64,000 bases of DNA from Sansalvadorimonas sp965221135 (GCA_965221135.1 CBDCRZ010000100.1:372001-436000); one strand, 5' to 3'; positions 25,310 to 33,447 are shown, counted from the stretch's first letter. Notes: generated by a model from the sequence alone, not told the origin. Made by a program: numbers and translations.

Positions 25310-26785
25310 TTAGTGGCGTCGGTGTTTTTTCAGGTATGATTCTACATTGTTTGCAAGGCCGTCAAGCATGTGTGCTCTATCTTCTTCATCTGATACTGAG
25401 TTTTGTATTGCGTAATACAAATACTGGAATGGGTAATCTTCATTGCAAAAGATGGAGCTGTGAAGCACGTCGAAATATTTGCGAACCAGGGTTGGATTTG
25501 TTTTGTGCTCGCCATCATTTTCAATCTTCCTGAATTGATGATCAGATAAGTTTTTTTGACCAAACTCTTTGATGGAGTCTCGCTTGCAGTTGGCCATGTT
25601 TGCGCGTAGGAAATGCGGACCAATGAGCTCGTAGGATTCGATGCCGGTTCGTATTGATGCACAACGTTCTCTCAGCTCACGGTATCGGTCTCTGGGGGAG
25701 GCGGTGGGGGTTGCTTCAGGTGGGGAGGGTGAAACGCTTTGGCTTGGGGTGTCCAAAATGCATGTTTGAGCAATCTCAAGGGAAAGGCAGGCGACCATTT
25801 CTTTAATTGGTTTTGCCGTTTCTGCTGACATTGCATTGGCACCATCCCAGATCGCTTTCAATTGCTGGTGCAAGGTCTGGATCAGTTCAGGGCCGTCACC
25901 CATGAGCGGTGCCGTCGGGGTTAATTTCAGGAGTAGCAAGAGTAGTGTTGAAGTATTGAAGTTATGATGGGTTAGTGTTCGCAGTTCCTTAATGCTGAAG
26001 GTTTGGTGGAGTTGGTTGCTGGAGCCGCATGGGGTCTGTCTTAGTGAGCTATTAAGGCTTCTGAGAGCATCCATTACAGTCAGGTCGCTTTCCTGTGCGC
26101 GTTGTCCTGGGAGTTGTTCTATGGCCGTTACAAGAGGGGACATAAGGCCGTTCCATGTGAGTTGTTTTGTGCGCCATTCGCTGTCAAAAAATCCGCATGA
26201 TATGGCGGATTTGGCGTAGTTTGTATAGGTTTCAGTAGGTATGTCTGCCTTGGTGGTTGTTGCTTCAGTGATTATGTCCTCAAGGCTGCATGTTTGTATC
26301 GCAGTGGCTAATGCGGTGTTTCCGGTTGTGTTGTAGATGGCTGCAAGTTGAATAATGGCTTGTTCTCTGGATAAATTCAGATGATTGGCGATGAGTTCAA
26401 TTAGATTGTCGCTGATCTGCGTCGCAGGTGTGGTTTTGATAGCATTCAGGTAATCGGCTGAATTAATTCCGAGGTTTTTAAAAAAAAGAGATAATTTAGA
26501 AAGCTGCTGTTTTGAGGTGCTGTTGATTAGTGGGCCCAGTGTGTTCATGAGCCTACTGGTTTTCGCTTTAAGCTCAAATACATTGGTGGCTGTGGACAGT
26601 TGCAGTACTTGATCTCGCGTCTGTGCGACTGTTCGCGAACTAACGGACTGCACTGGTGGTAGTTCAAAAGGGTTTGGTGCGCAAAGGTATGGCGGGACCG
26701 CAGGGGCTGGTTGGTTGCCAGTCGATGGTTGTTGGCCTGCTTGTGGTTGGCTGGGTGTATATGTTCTGTCGGCGTAATTGAACAT
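25310..26785 (-). CDS. Putative protein with death-domain-like and C-terminal CARD-like modules
   Basis: 491 aa with AGGAG 6 bases before the ATG. It opens with a Pro/Gln-rich disordered segment (residues 10-48) and lacks a signal peptide. Residues about 92-165 look like a six-helix death-type fold, ending G-N-T-A-L-A-T-A-I. A second Pro/Ser/Thr-rich linker is at 346-364. Residues about 366-483 then resemble a CARD: R-Y-R-E-L-R-E-R-C near its start, K-N-L-S-D-H-Q-F-R-K-I-E-N in the middle, V-R-K-Y-F-D-V-L next, and F-Q-Y-L-Y-Y-A-I-Q before a final L-D-G-L. It starts upstream of the 549-aa gene on the same strand with a 92-base gap, so the two are probably one operon. Secretion, if any, would need a type III-like route. 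Confidence 0.5.
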   Translation of the reverse strand: MFNYADRTYTPSQPQAGQQPSTGNQPAPAVPPYLCAPNPFELPPVQSVSSRTVAQTRDQVLQLSTATNVFELKAKTSRLMNTLGPLINSTSKQQLSKLSLFFKNLGINSADYLNAIKTTPATQISDNLIELIANHLNLSREQAIIQLAAIYNTTGNTALATAIQTCSLEDIITEATTTKADIPTETYTNYAKSAISCGFFDSEWRTKQLTWNGLMSPLVTAIEQLPGQRAQESDLTVMDALRSLNSSLRQTPCGSSNQLHQTFSIKELRTLTHHNFNTSTLLLLLLKLTPTAPLMGDGPELIQTLHQQLKAIWDGANAMSAETAKPIKEMVACLSLEIAQTCILDTPSQSVSPSPPEATPTASPRDRYRELRERCASIRTGIESYELIGPHFLRANMANCKRDSIKEFGQKNLSDHQFRKIENDGEHKTNPTLVRKYFDVLHSSIFCNEDYPFQYLYYAIQNSVSDEEDRAHMLDGLANNVESYLKKHRRH

Positions 26786-26943
26786 GTTGTTCTCCTGTTA
26801 CTTTGTGTTGTGGTTTTTTTAATTAATGATTTTTGGCAGTATGCGGTGTGGTGCTTGACCGGGGTGCATATGCCGAATGCATACCTTATATAGATGTGTG
26901 GCGGGAGAGATGGTTCTGATTGGAGTGTTTTTTGTCATGGATC

Positions 26944-26972
26944 TTGACAGCTTGGTTACTGGGTAATAGTAT
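26944..26972 (+). promoter_or_regulatory. Sigma70-type promoter of the S10 operon
   Basis: TTGACA, a 17-base spacer, then TAGTAT. Transcription would begin near 26979, leaving a leader of only about 63 bases before rpsJ. That is much shorter than the E. coli S10 leader used for L4 control. Confidence 0.7.
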
Positions 26973-27041
26973 GCTCGCTCTTTTTGCCCGCCGTATGAGT
27001 GGGCAAATTTTCGTTCTTTATTTCTATATTGGGTTATCAAG

Positions 27042-27365
27042 ATGAGTCAGCAGCCTAAAGCTCAACAAATCCGTATCCGACTCAAGGCTTTTGATCATCG
27101 CCTGATCGATCAGTCCACGCAGGAAATCGTTGATACTGCTAAGCGTACTGGTGCGCAGGTTCGTGGTCCTATCCCTCTGCCGACTCGCAAGGAAAAATTC
27201 ACCGTACTGACTTCTCCACACGTCAACAAAGACGCTCGTGACCAGTACGAGATCCGCACACATAAGCGCCTGCTCGATATCGTCGAGCCCACCGAAAAGA
27301 CAGTTGATGCTCTGATGAAGCTCGACCTGGCTGCGGGTGTGGAAGTTCAGATTAGCCTTGGTTAA
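27042..27365 (+). CDS. rpsJ: 30S ribosomal protein S10 (NusE)
   Basis: 107 aa, four residues longer than E. coli at the N-terminus (M-S-Q-Q-P-K-A-Q-Q before I-R-I-R-L-K-A-F-D-H-R). S10 is part of the 30S head and, as NusE, joins NusB in antitermination. It is the first gene of the S10 operon. A strong hairpin follows it before rplC. The ATG has no clear Shine-Dalgarno sequence beyond a short A/G stretch. Confidence 0.97.
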   Translation: MSQQPKAQQIRIRLKAFDHRLIDQSTQEIVDTAKRTGAQVRGPIPLPTRKEKFTVLTSPHVNKDARDQYEIRTHKRLLDIVEPTEKTVDALMKLDLAAGVEVQISLG

Positions 27366-27378
27366 AGAATTCAGGCTT

Positions 27379-27412
27379 GAGCTGCCATCCTCATTATTGG
27401 GGGTGGCAGCTC
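27379..27412 (+). terminator. Intercistronic hairpin between rpsJ and rplC
   Basis: GAGCTGCCATCC and GGGTGGCAGCTC form a 12-bp stem (one T-G pair) with a 10-base loop. It is followed by TTGCTTGT, a weak T tract. It may be an attenuator, a partial terminator or an RNase processing site in the unusually long 117-base gap. Confidence 0.55.
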
Positions 27413-27482
27413 TTGCTTGTGTAACGCTCTGGAATGGGCGGCCATAGCGGGTAAAAGCCCCGTACACGTAAAGAGGTAGACT

Positions 27483-28151
27483 ATGTCTAGTCAAGAAAAT
27501 GGCAAGCGGGCTTTGGGCCTGATCGGTAAGAAGTGTGGCATGACCCGCATCTTTACCGAAGATGGCGCTTCCCTGCCTGTTACTGTTGTAGAAGTAGAGC
27601 CAAACGTCGTTACTCAGATCCGCTCTGAAGAAACTGACGGTTACTCTGCTGTTCAGGTTACTACTGGCTCCAAGAAGGCTTCCCGGGTTACTAAGCCCGC
27701 AGCTGGTCATTTCGCTAAGGCGGAAGTTGAAGCTGGTCGTGGACTCTGGGAGTTCCGCCTGGACGCTGCCGCCGAGCTGAAAGCTGGCGACAAACTGACT
27801 GTAGAGTTGTTCTCTGCTGGTCAGAAGATCGATGTTACCGGTCGTTCCAAGGGTAAAGGTTTCCAGGGTGGCGTAAAGCGCTGGAACTTTAGCATGCAGG
27901 ACGCGACTCATGGTAACTCCCTGTCTCACCGTGCTCCTGGTTCAATTGGCCAGTGTCAGACCCCGGGTCGTGTCTTCAAAGGCAAGAAAATGGCGGGTCA
28001 CATGGGCGACGCACAGGTGACTGTACAGTCCCTGGAAGTTGTACGTGTTGATGCTGAGCGTAATCTGCTCCTCATCAAGGGTGCGGTACCGGGTGCTACT
28101 GGCGCTGATGTTGTTATCAAACCTGCCGTTAAGGCGGGTGCCGCAGCCTGA
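27483..28151 (+). CDS. rplC: 50S ribosomal protein L3
   Basis: 222 aa, slightly longer than E. coli L3 (209) because of an extended N-terminus (M-S-S-Q-E-N-G-K-R) and a C-terminal Ala/Gly tail. The core reads L-I-G-K-K-C-G-M-T-R-I-F. The conserved loop near W-N-F-S-M-Q-D-A-T-H-G-N reaches toward the peptidyl-transferase centre, and the methylated glutamine of E. coli L3 lies in this loop. AGAGGTAG precedes the ATG. Confidence 0.97.
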   Translation: MSSQENGKRALGLIGKKCGMTRIFTEDGASLPVTVVEVEPNVVTQIRSEETDGYSAVQVTTGSKKASRVTKPAAGHFAKAEVEAGRGLWEFRLDAAAELKAGDKLTVELFSAGQKIDVTGRSKGKGFQGGVKRWNFSMQDATHGNSLSHRAPGSIGQCQTPGRVFKGKKMAGHMGDAQVTVQSLEVVRVDAERNLLLIKGAVPGATGADVVIKPAVKAGAAA

Positions 28152-28165
28152 TAGGGGGTTTGAAC

Positions 28166-28768
28166 ATGGATCTGAACGTAATTGGTGCAGACGCCCTTAA
28201 GGTTTCCGATGTAACCTTCGGCGTTGAATTCAACGAAGCCCTGGTTCACCAGGCAGTTGTTGCGTTTCTGGCAGGTGCCCGTCAGGGAACTAAAGCCCAG
28301 AAGACTCGCAGCGATGTACGTGGCGGTGGTCGTAAGCCATTCCGTCAAAAAGGTACTGGCCGTGCACGTGCCGGTACTATTCGTAGCCCAATCTGGCGCG
28401 GGGGCGGTACTACTTTTGCCGCTCGTCCTCAGAATCACAGCCAGAAGCTGAACAAGAAAATGTACCGCGGTGCTCTGCGTGTCATCTTGTCCGAGCTGGT
28501 TCGTCAGGAACGTCTCGTTATCGTTTCTGAGTTCAAGGCTGAGACCCCTAAGACCAAGGCTATGGTTGCCAAGCTGACAGAAATGGAAGCGACTAACGCT
28601 TTGATCGTTTCTGACACAGTTGAGCAAAACGTTTACCTGTCTGCCCGTAATATTCCTCACGTTGACGTGCGCGATGTTCAGGGTGTTGATCCGGTAAGCC
28701 TGGTTGCTCACGACAAAGTCATCATGACTGTTGACGCAATCAAGAAGTTCGAGGAGATGCTGGGATGA
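28166..28768 (+). CDS. rplD: 50S ribosomal protein L4
   Basis: 200 aa. ATG 28166 is chosen rather than the in-frame TTG six bases earlier because AGGGGG is properly spaced from it and E. coli L4 begins equivalently. The long loop with R-G-G-G-R-K-P-F-R-Q-K-G-T-G-R-A-R-A-G lines the exit tunnel. In E. coli L4 also represses its own operon by acting on the S10 leader; the short leader here makes that uncertain. The stop overlaps the rplW start. Confidence 0.97.
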   Translation: MDLNVIGADALKVSDVTFGVEFNEALVHQAVVAFLAGARQGTKAQKTRSDVRGGGRKPFRQKGTGRARAGTIRSPIWRGGGTTFAARPQNHSQKLNKKMYRGALRVILSELVRQERLVIVSEFKAETPKTKAMVAKLTEMEATNALIVSDTVEQNVYLSARNIPHVDVRDVQGVDPVSLVAHDKVIMTVDAIKKFEEMLG

Positions 28769-29061
28769 ATCAAGAACGACTGTTAAAAGTCCTCATTGGT
28801 CCACACATTTCCGAGAAATCTTCGGTCGTGGCTGAGGCTCACAACCAGTACGTGTTCAAAATCGCTACCGATGCGAACAAGCTGGAAGTAAAAAAGGCTG
28901 TCGAGCAGCTGTTCGAAGTCAAGGTTAAGGCAGTAACTACTGTCAACGTGAAGGGCAAGACCAAGCGTACCATGCGTGGTATGGGCAAGCGTAGTGACTG
29001 GAAAAAGGCCTACGTTACCCTGGATGCTGGTCAGGAAATTGACTTCGCGGACGCTGAATAA
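28765..29061 (+). CDS. rplW: 50S ribosomal protein L23
   Basis: 98 aa, standard length, overlapping the rplD stop by 4 bases (ATGA), which implies coupled translation. It has the L23 pattern L-I-G-P-H-I-S-E-K-S and F-K-I-A-T-D-A-N-K-L-E-V-K-K-A-V. L23 lies at the tunnel exit, where trigger factor and SRP dock. Confidence 0.97.
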   Translation: MNQERLLKVLIGPHISEKSSVVAEAHNQYVFKIATDANKLEVKKAVEQLFEVKVKAVTTVNVKGKTKRTMRGMGKRSDWKKAYVTLDAGQEIDFADAE

Positions 29062-29072
29062 GGAGACAGACA

Positions 29073-29897
29073 ATGGCTGTTGTTAAGTGTAAACCCACTT
29101 CTCCGGGGCGCCGTTTTGTAGTCAAGGTCGTTAACCCTGATCTGCACAAGGGCAAGCCCTATGCTCCTCTTCTCGAAAAGAAGAGCAAGAGTGGTGGTCG
29201 TAACAATGCTGGTCGTATCACTACCCGTCACGTTGGTGGTGGTCACAAGCAGCATTACCGTATCGTTGACTTCCGTCGCAACAAAGATGGCATCCCGGCT
29301 ATCGTTGAGCGTCTGGAATACGATCCGAACCGTACCGCGCACATCGCCCTGCTGAAGTACATGGATGGTGAGCGTCGTTACATTATCGCACCTAAGGGTG
29401 TGAAGGCTGGAGACGAGCTGAACTCTGGTGCACACGCACCGATCAAAGCCGGTAACTCCATGCCGCTGCGTAACATTCCTCAGGGTTCTGTCGTGCATTG
29501 CATCGAACTGAAGCCTGGCAAGGGTGCGCAAATGATCCGCTCTGCTGGTACTTCCGCACAGCTGGTTGCTCGTGAAGGTGCTTATGTAACTCTGCGTCTG
29601 CGCTCCGGCGAAATGCGTAAAGTTCTGTCCGAATGTCGCGCAACTCTGGGTGAAGTATCCAACGGTGAGCACGGTCTGCGTTCTCTGGGTAAAGCTGGTG
29701 CCAAGCGCTGGCGTGGTGTTCGTCCTACCGTTCGCGGTGTGGCTATGAACCCGGTTGATCACCCGCATGGTGGTGGTGAAGGCCGGACGTCCGGTGGTCG
29801 TCATCCTGTTTCTCCGTGGGGCGTACCTACGAAGGGCAAGAAGACTCGCTCCAACAAGCGCACCGACAAGTTCATTGTCCGTCGCCGCACCAAGTAA
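29073..29897 (+). CDS. rplB: 50S ribosomal protein L2
   Basis: 274 aa, as in E. coli (273). It begins M-A-V-V-K-C-K-P-T-S-P-G-R-R, has H-V-G-G-G-H-K-Q-H-Y-R in the N-terminal RNA-binding part, and has M-N-P-V-D-H-P-H-G-G-G-E-G near the C-terminus, including the conserved histidine near the peptidyl-transferase centre. AAGGAG precedes the start. It is an essential subunit-association protein. Confidence 0.98.
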   Translation: MAVVKCKPTSPGRRFVVKVVNPDLHKGKPYAPLLEKKSKSGGRNNAGRITTRHVGGGHKQHYRIVDFRRNKDGIPAIVERLEYDPNRTAHIALLKYMDGERRYIIAPKGVKAGDELNSGAHAPIKAGNSMPLRNIPQGSVVHCIELKPGKGAQMIRSAGTSAQLVAREGAYVTLRLRSGEMRKVLSECRATLGEVSNGEHGLRSLGKAGAKRWRGVRPTVRGVAMNPVDHPHGGGEGRTSGGRHPVSPWGVPTKGKKTRSNKRTDKFIVRRRTK

Positions 29898-29915
29898 GTT
29901 TGAGAGGATAACACA

Positions 29916-30194
29916 GTGCCACGTTCACTTAAGAAAGGTCCTTTTATCGACCTGCACCTGTTAAAGAAGGTGGAGGACGCGGTAGGGGCTGGTAACAAGC
30001 GCCCGATCAAGACCTGGTCTCGCCGTTCCATGATTATTCCGCAGATGGTTGGTCTGACCATCGCGGTTCACAATGGTCGTCAGCATGTGCCTGTATACGT
30101 CTCTGAAGAGATGGTTGGTCACAAGCTGGGCGAGTTTGCAGCCACCCGCACCTATCGCGGCCACGCTGCAGACAAGAAGGCCAAGAAGCGCTAA
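29916..30194 (+). CDS. rpsS: 30S ribosomal protein S19
   Basis: 92 aa with a GTG start preceded by GAGAGGA. It begins P-R-S-L-K-K-G-P-F-I-D and contains the conserved V-Y-V-S-E-E-M-V-G-H-K-L-G-E-F segment. It binds 16S rRNA in the 30S head with S13, close to the A-site tRNA. Confidence 0.97.
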   Translation: MPRSLKKGPFIDLHLLKKVEDAVGAGNKRPIKTWSRRSMIIPQMVGLTIAVHNGRQHVPVYVSEEMVGHKLGEFAATRTYRGHAADKKAKKR

Positions 30195-30205
30195 GGGGTA
30201 TTGAG

Positions 30206-30541
30206 ATGAAAGAAGTAGCTGCTACACACAATGGCGCTCGCATTTCTGCCCAGAAGGCTCGCTTGGTTGTCGACCTGATTCGCGGAAAGAATGTTGCAGA
30301 AGCTCTGGAAACTTTAACCTTCAGCACCAAAAAAGCTGCTGTTCTGGTTAAAAAAGCCCTCGAGTCTGCTGTAGCAAATGCTGAGCACAACGAAGGTATG
30401 GATATTGATGAGCTGAAGGTGTCTTCTGCTTTCGTAAACGAAGGCATGACATTAAAGCGTATCAAGCCACGTGCCAAAGGCCGTGCTGATCGCATCCTGA
30501 AGCGGTCTTGCCACATTACCGTTAAGGTTGCAGAGGTTTAA
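30206..30541 (+). CDS. rplV: 50S ribosomal protein L22
   Basis: 111 aa, one residue from the E. coli length. It has A-R-I-S-A-Q-K-A-R-L-V-V-D-L-I-R-G-K and the tunnel hairpin with L-K-R-I-K-P-R-A-K-G-R-A. That hairpin narrows the exit tunnel and is a known site of macrolide resistance changes; it looks intact. It lies 11 bases after rpsS. Confidence 0.97.
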   Translation: MKEVAATHNGARISAQKARLVVDLIRGKNVAEALETLTFSTKKAAVLVKKALESAVANAEHNEGMDIDELKVSSAFVNEGMTLKRIKPRAKGRADRILKRSCHITVKVAEV

Positions 30542-30552
30542 GGAGCGATCAG

Positions 30553-31254
30553 ATGGGTCAAAAAGTAAATCCAACAGGCATACGCCTGGGCATCGTTAAA
30601 GAGCATACCTCCGTTTGGTATGCCGAAGGTGCTGAATACGCTGACAAACTGAATGCTGATCTGAAGGTTCGTTCCTACCTGGAACAGAAGCTGAAGAACG
30701 CATCCGTTAGCCGTATCGACATTCAGCGCCCTGCACAGAGCGCTCGAGTGACTATCCACACTGCTCGCCCCGGTATCGTTATCGGTAAGAAGGGTGAGGA
30801 TGTGGAAAAGCTGCGTCAGCAGCTGAACACGATGATGGGCGTGCCTGTTCACGTCAACATCGAAGAAGTACGCAAGCCTGAAACTGACGCCAAGCTGGTT
30901 GCTCAGAGCATTGCTGGCCAGCTGGAGCGTCGCGTGATGTTCCGTCGTGCCATGAAGCGCTCTGTACAGAATGCTATGCGTCTGGGTGCCAAGGGTATCA
31001 AGATTCAGCTGTCCGGCCGTTTGGGCGGAGCTGAGATCGCACGTACTGAATGGTATCGCGAAGGCCGCGTGCCTCTGCACACTCTGCGTGCGGATATCGA
31101 TTACGCCACCTACGAAGCTCATACCACCTATGGTGTTATTGGCGTCAAGGTGTGGATCTTCAAGGGCGAAGTTATCGGCGGTGTTCGCGAGGAAGAGAAG
31201 GAGCAGAAGAAACCTGCTCGTCGTCCTCGTAAGAAGCCGGCCGCTAAGAAGTAA
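30553..31254 (+). CDS. rpsC: 30S ribosomal protein S3
   Basis: 233 aa, as in E. coli. It begins M-G-Q-K-V-N-P-T-G-I-R-L-G and contains the KH domain G-x-x-G signature in V-I-G-K-K-G-E-D-V. The mRNA-entry surface is formed by the C-terminal domain, and the protein ends with a Lys/Pro-rich tail (R-R-P-R-K-K-P-A-A-K-K). AGGAGCGATCAG precedes the start. Confidence 0.97.
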   Translation: MGQKVNPTGIRLGIVKEHTSVWYAEGAEYADKLNADLKVRSYLEQKLKNASVSRIDIQRPAQSARVTIHTARPGIVIGKKGEDVEKLRQQLNTMMGVPVHVNIEEVRKPETDAKLVAQSIAGQLERRVMFRRAMKRSVQNAMRLGAKGIKIQLSGRLGGAEIARTEWYREGRVPLHTLRADIDYATYEAHTTYGVIGVKVWIFKGEVIGGVREEEKEQKKPARRPRKKPAAKK

Positions 31255-31266
31255 GGAGTTATACCG

Positions 31267-31680
31267 ATGCTCCAACCTAAGCGTACTAAATTCCGCAAGC
31301 AGATGAAGGGCCGCAACCGCGGTCTGGCTCAACGCGGTTCCAAGGTCAGCTTCGGCGAATACGCCTTGAAAGCTGTTGGTCGTGGACGTATAACTGCACG
31401 CCAAATCGAAGCTGCTCGTCGGGCAATGACACGTCACGTTAAGCGTGGCGGTAAGATCTGGATTCGGATCTTTCCTGATAAGCCTATTACCAAGAAGCCT
31501 CTCGAGGTTCGTCAGGGTAAAGGTAAGGGTAGCGTTGAGTACTGGGTAGCACAGATCCAGCCGGGTCGCGTCCTGTACGAAATGGAAGGCGTTTCTGAAG
31601 AGCTGGCGCGTGAAGCGTTTGCTCTGGCCGCCGCCAAGCTACCTCTTAAGACAGTATTTGTTAAAAGGGGTGTGATGTAA
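31267..31680 (+). CDS. rplP: 50S ribosomal protein L16
   Basis: 137 aa. It begins M-L-Q-P-K-R-T-K-F-R-K-Q-M-K-G-R-N-R-G and carries the conserved arginine-rich segments, including R-I-F-P-D-K-P and the loop that reaches the A-site tRNA. AAGGAG is upstream. Its stop TAA overlaps the ATG of rpmC by one base. Confidence 0.97.
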   Translation: MLQPKRTKFRKQMKGRNRGLAQRGSKVSFGEYALKAVGRGRITARQIEAARRAMTRHVKRGGKIWIRIFPDKPITKKPLEVRQGKGKGSVEYWVAQIQPGRVLYEMEGVSEELAREAFALAAAKLPLKTVFVKRGVM

Positions 31681-31871
31681 TGAATGGCGCAGAGCTGCGT
31701 GAGAAGTCTGTTGAGGAGCTGAACACTCAGCTTCTCGACCTGCTGCGGGATCAGTTCAATTTCCGCATGCAAAAGACGACTGGTCAGCTGAAGCAGACTC
31801 ATCTGCTGAAGCAGACCCGACGGGAAATTGCCCGTGTAAAGTCGGTGCTGACTGAGAAGGCAGGTAAATAA
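31680..31871 (+). CDS. rpmC: 50S ribosomal protein L29
   Basis: 63 aa, the E. coli length, a two-helix hairpin protein near the tunnel exit next to L23. It has the family pattern E-L-R-E-K-S-V-E-E-L-N and a central F-N-F-R-M-Q-K-T-T-G-Q-L. It overlaps the rplP stop by one base. Confidence 0.97.
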   Translation: MNGAELREKSVEELNTQLLDLLRDQFNFRMQKTTGQLKQTHLLKQTRREIARVKSVLTEKAGK

Positions 31872-31872
31872 G

Positions 31873-32136
31873 ATGGCTGAGACCAAAAAAGTTCGTACAC
31901 TGACCGGCAAGGTCGTGAGCGACAAGATGGACAAAACCATCACTGTCCTCGTTGAGCGCCGTGTAACACATCCGCTGTACGGCAAGATCGTAAAGCGGTC
32001 AACGAAGCTGCACGCTCATGACGAGAAAAACGAGTGCCGGATGGGCGACACTGTCGTAATCCGGGAAACCCGTCCTCTGTCAAAGAACAAGTCTTTTGAA
32101 CTTGTTTCTGTTGAAGAGCGCGCTACTCAAATATAA
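31873..32136 (+). CDS. rpsQ: 30S ribosomal protein S17
   Basis: 87 aa (84 in E. coli), an OB-fold protein. The motifs are L-T-G-K-V-V-S-D-K-M-D-K-T-I-T-V and the C-terminal R-P-L-S-K-N-K-S-F. It binds the 5' domain of 16S rRNA early in assembly. It lies one base after rpmC and is the last gene of the S10 operon. Confidence 0.97.
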   Translation: MAETKKVRTLTGKVVSDKMDKTITVLVERRVTHPLYGKIVKRSTKLHAHDEKNECRMGDTVVIRETRPLSKNKSFELVSVEERATQI

Positions 32137-32141
32137 GGCCC

Positions 32142-32162
32142 GTCCGGCCCACGGGGCCGGAC
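32142..32162 (+). promoter_or_regulatory. Perfect GC hairpin at the S10/spc junction
   Basis: GTCCGGCCC, an ACG loop, then GGGCCGGAC: a perfect 9-bp stem. No T run follows, so it is more likely an RNA processing or stability element than a terminator. It lies 6 bases after the rpsQ stop. Confidence 0.55.
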
Positions 32163-32190
32163 TGAGTCTGCAGTTTGAGGAGAAACTGAA

Positions 32191-32559
32191 ATGATTCAGA
32201 CCGAGACACAACTCGAAGTAGCAGATAACAGCGGAGCGCGTCGCGTTCAGTGCATCAAAGTGCTGGGTGGCTCTCACCGTCGTTATGCTGGTATCGGTGA
32301 CATCATCAAAGTCACCGTAAAGGAAGCAATTCCACGCGGTAAAGTGAAGAAGGGCCAGGTTATGAATGCCGTGGTCGTTCGCACTCGTAAGGGTGTTCGT
32401 CGTCCTGATGGATCTCTGATCCGTTTCGATGGCAACGCAGCTGTTCTGCTGAATGCGCAGAACCAGCCTATCGGCACCCGTATCTTTGGCCCGGTGACTC
32501 GTGAACTGCGCGGTGAGCAGTTCATGAAGATCATCTCTTTAGCACCTGAAGTGCTGTAA
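32191..32559 (+). CDS. rplN: 50S ribosomal protein L14
   Basis: 122 aa (E. coli 123). It begins M-I-Q-T-E-T-Q-L-E-V-A-D-N-S-G-A-R and has the family signature around V-K-K-G-Q-V-M-N-A-V-V-V-R-T-R-K. GAGGAGAA precedes it. L14 forms bridges to the 30S subunit and is the target of the silencing factor RsfS. It is the first gene of the spc block. Confidence 0.97.
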   Translation: MIQTETQLEVADNSGARRVQCIKVLGGSHRRYAGIGDIIKVTVKEAIPRGKVKKGQVMNAVVVRTRKGVRRPDGSLIRFDGNAAVLLNAQNQPIGTRIFGPVTRELRGEQFMKIISLAPEVL

Positions 32560-32568
32560 GGAGTTACC

Positions 32569-32886
32569 GTGAAAAAGATTCGTCGTGACGATGAAATCGT
32601 AGTCATTGCTGGCAAAGACAAAGGCAAGCGTGGAAAGGTTCTGTCTGTAAATTCAGATGGTCGTGTCCTGGTACAGGGCGTGAACATGATGAAGAAGCAC
32701 CAGAAGCCTAACCCGATGCTGGGCCAGCCTGGCGGTATCGTTGAGAAAGAAGCCCCTATTCAGGCTTCCAACGTTGCCATCTGGAACGCGGAAGCTGGTA
32801 AGGCTGATCGTGTTGGTTTTTCCTTCTCTGAAGAAGGTAAAAAGCAGCGCGTATTCAAGTCTTCCGGCAACCCTGTTGACGCGTAA
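32569..32886 (+). CDS. rplX: 50S ribosomal protein L24
   Basis: 105 aa with a GTG start preceded by AAGGAG. It has the KOW motif (V-I-A-G-K-D-K-G-K-R-G-K-V-L) near the N-terminus. L24 is one of the two proteins that start 50S assembly and sits at the tunnel exit. Confidence 0.97.
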   Translation: MKKIRRDDEIVVIAGKDKGKRGKVLSVNSDGRVLVQGVNMMKKHQKPNPMLGQPGGIVEKEAPIQASNVAIWNAEAGKADRVGFSFSEEGKKQRVFKSSGNPVDA

Positions 32887-32897
32887 GGGGCTGGTAA

Positions 32898-33434
32898 ATG
32901 GCTGAGTTTAAAAGAAAGTTCCGTGAAGAAGTTGTACCTGCTCTTCAAAAAGAGCTGGATTGCAACGTCCACGAAGTACCCCGCATCACCAAGATCACTC
33001 TTAACATGGGTGTTGGTGAAGCAATTGGCGACAAAAAGGTTATCGAACACGCTCTGAGCGATCTGCAAAAGATTGCTGGTCAGAAGCCTGTCGTAACCAA
33101 AGCTCGCAAATCCGTAGCTGGCTTTAAAGTCCGCGAAGGATGGCCGATCGGCGTTAAAGTAACTCTGCGCGATGAGCGTATGTATGAGTTCCTGGAGCGT
33201 CTGGTTGATATCGCACTGCCACGAGTTCGTGACTTTCGCGGTGTGAGTGCCAAGTCTTTCGACGGTCGTGGCAACTACAGCATGGGTGTGAAAGAACAGA
33301 TTATGTTCCCAGAGATCGAGTACGATAAGATTGATACTCTGCGTGGTCTGGACATCACCTTTACTACGACCGCCAAGTCTGATGACGAAGGTCGTGCGCT
33401 TCTGAAAGCGTTTAACTTCCCTTTCCGTAACTGA
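32898..33434 (+). CDS. rplE: 50S ribosomal protein L5
   Basis: 178 aa (179 in E. coli), a 5S rRNA-binding protein of the central protuberance. Typical segments include K-I-T-L-N-M-G-V-G-E-A, R-K-S-V-A-G-F-K-V-R-E-G, and F-P-E-I-E-Y-D-K-I near the C-terminus. In E. coli the S8 repressor site overlaps the start of this gene; this was not tested here. Confidence 0.97.
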   Translation: MAEFKRKFREEVVPALQKELDCNVHEVPRITKITLNMGVGEAIGDKKVIEHALSDLQKIAGQKPVVTKARKSVAGFKVREGWPIGVKVTLRDERMYEFLERLVDIALPRVRDFRGVSAKSFDGRGNYSMGVKEQIMFPEIEYDKIDTLRGLDITFTTTAKSDDEGRALLKAFNFPFRN

Positions 33435-33447
33435 GGTAACGAAGTAT

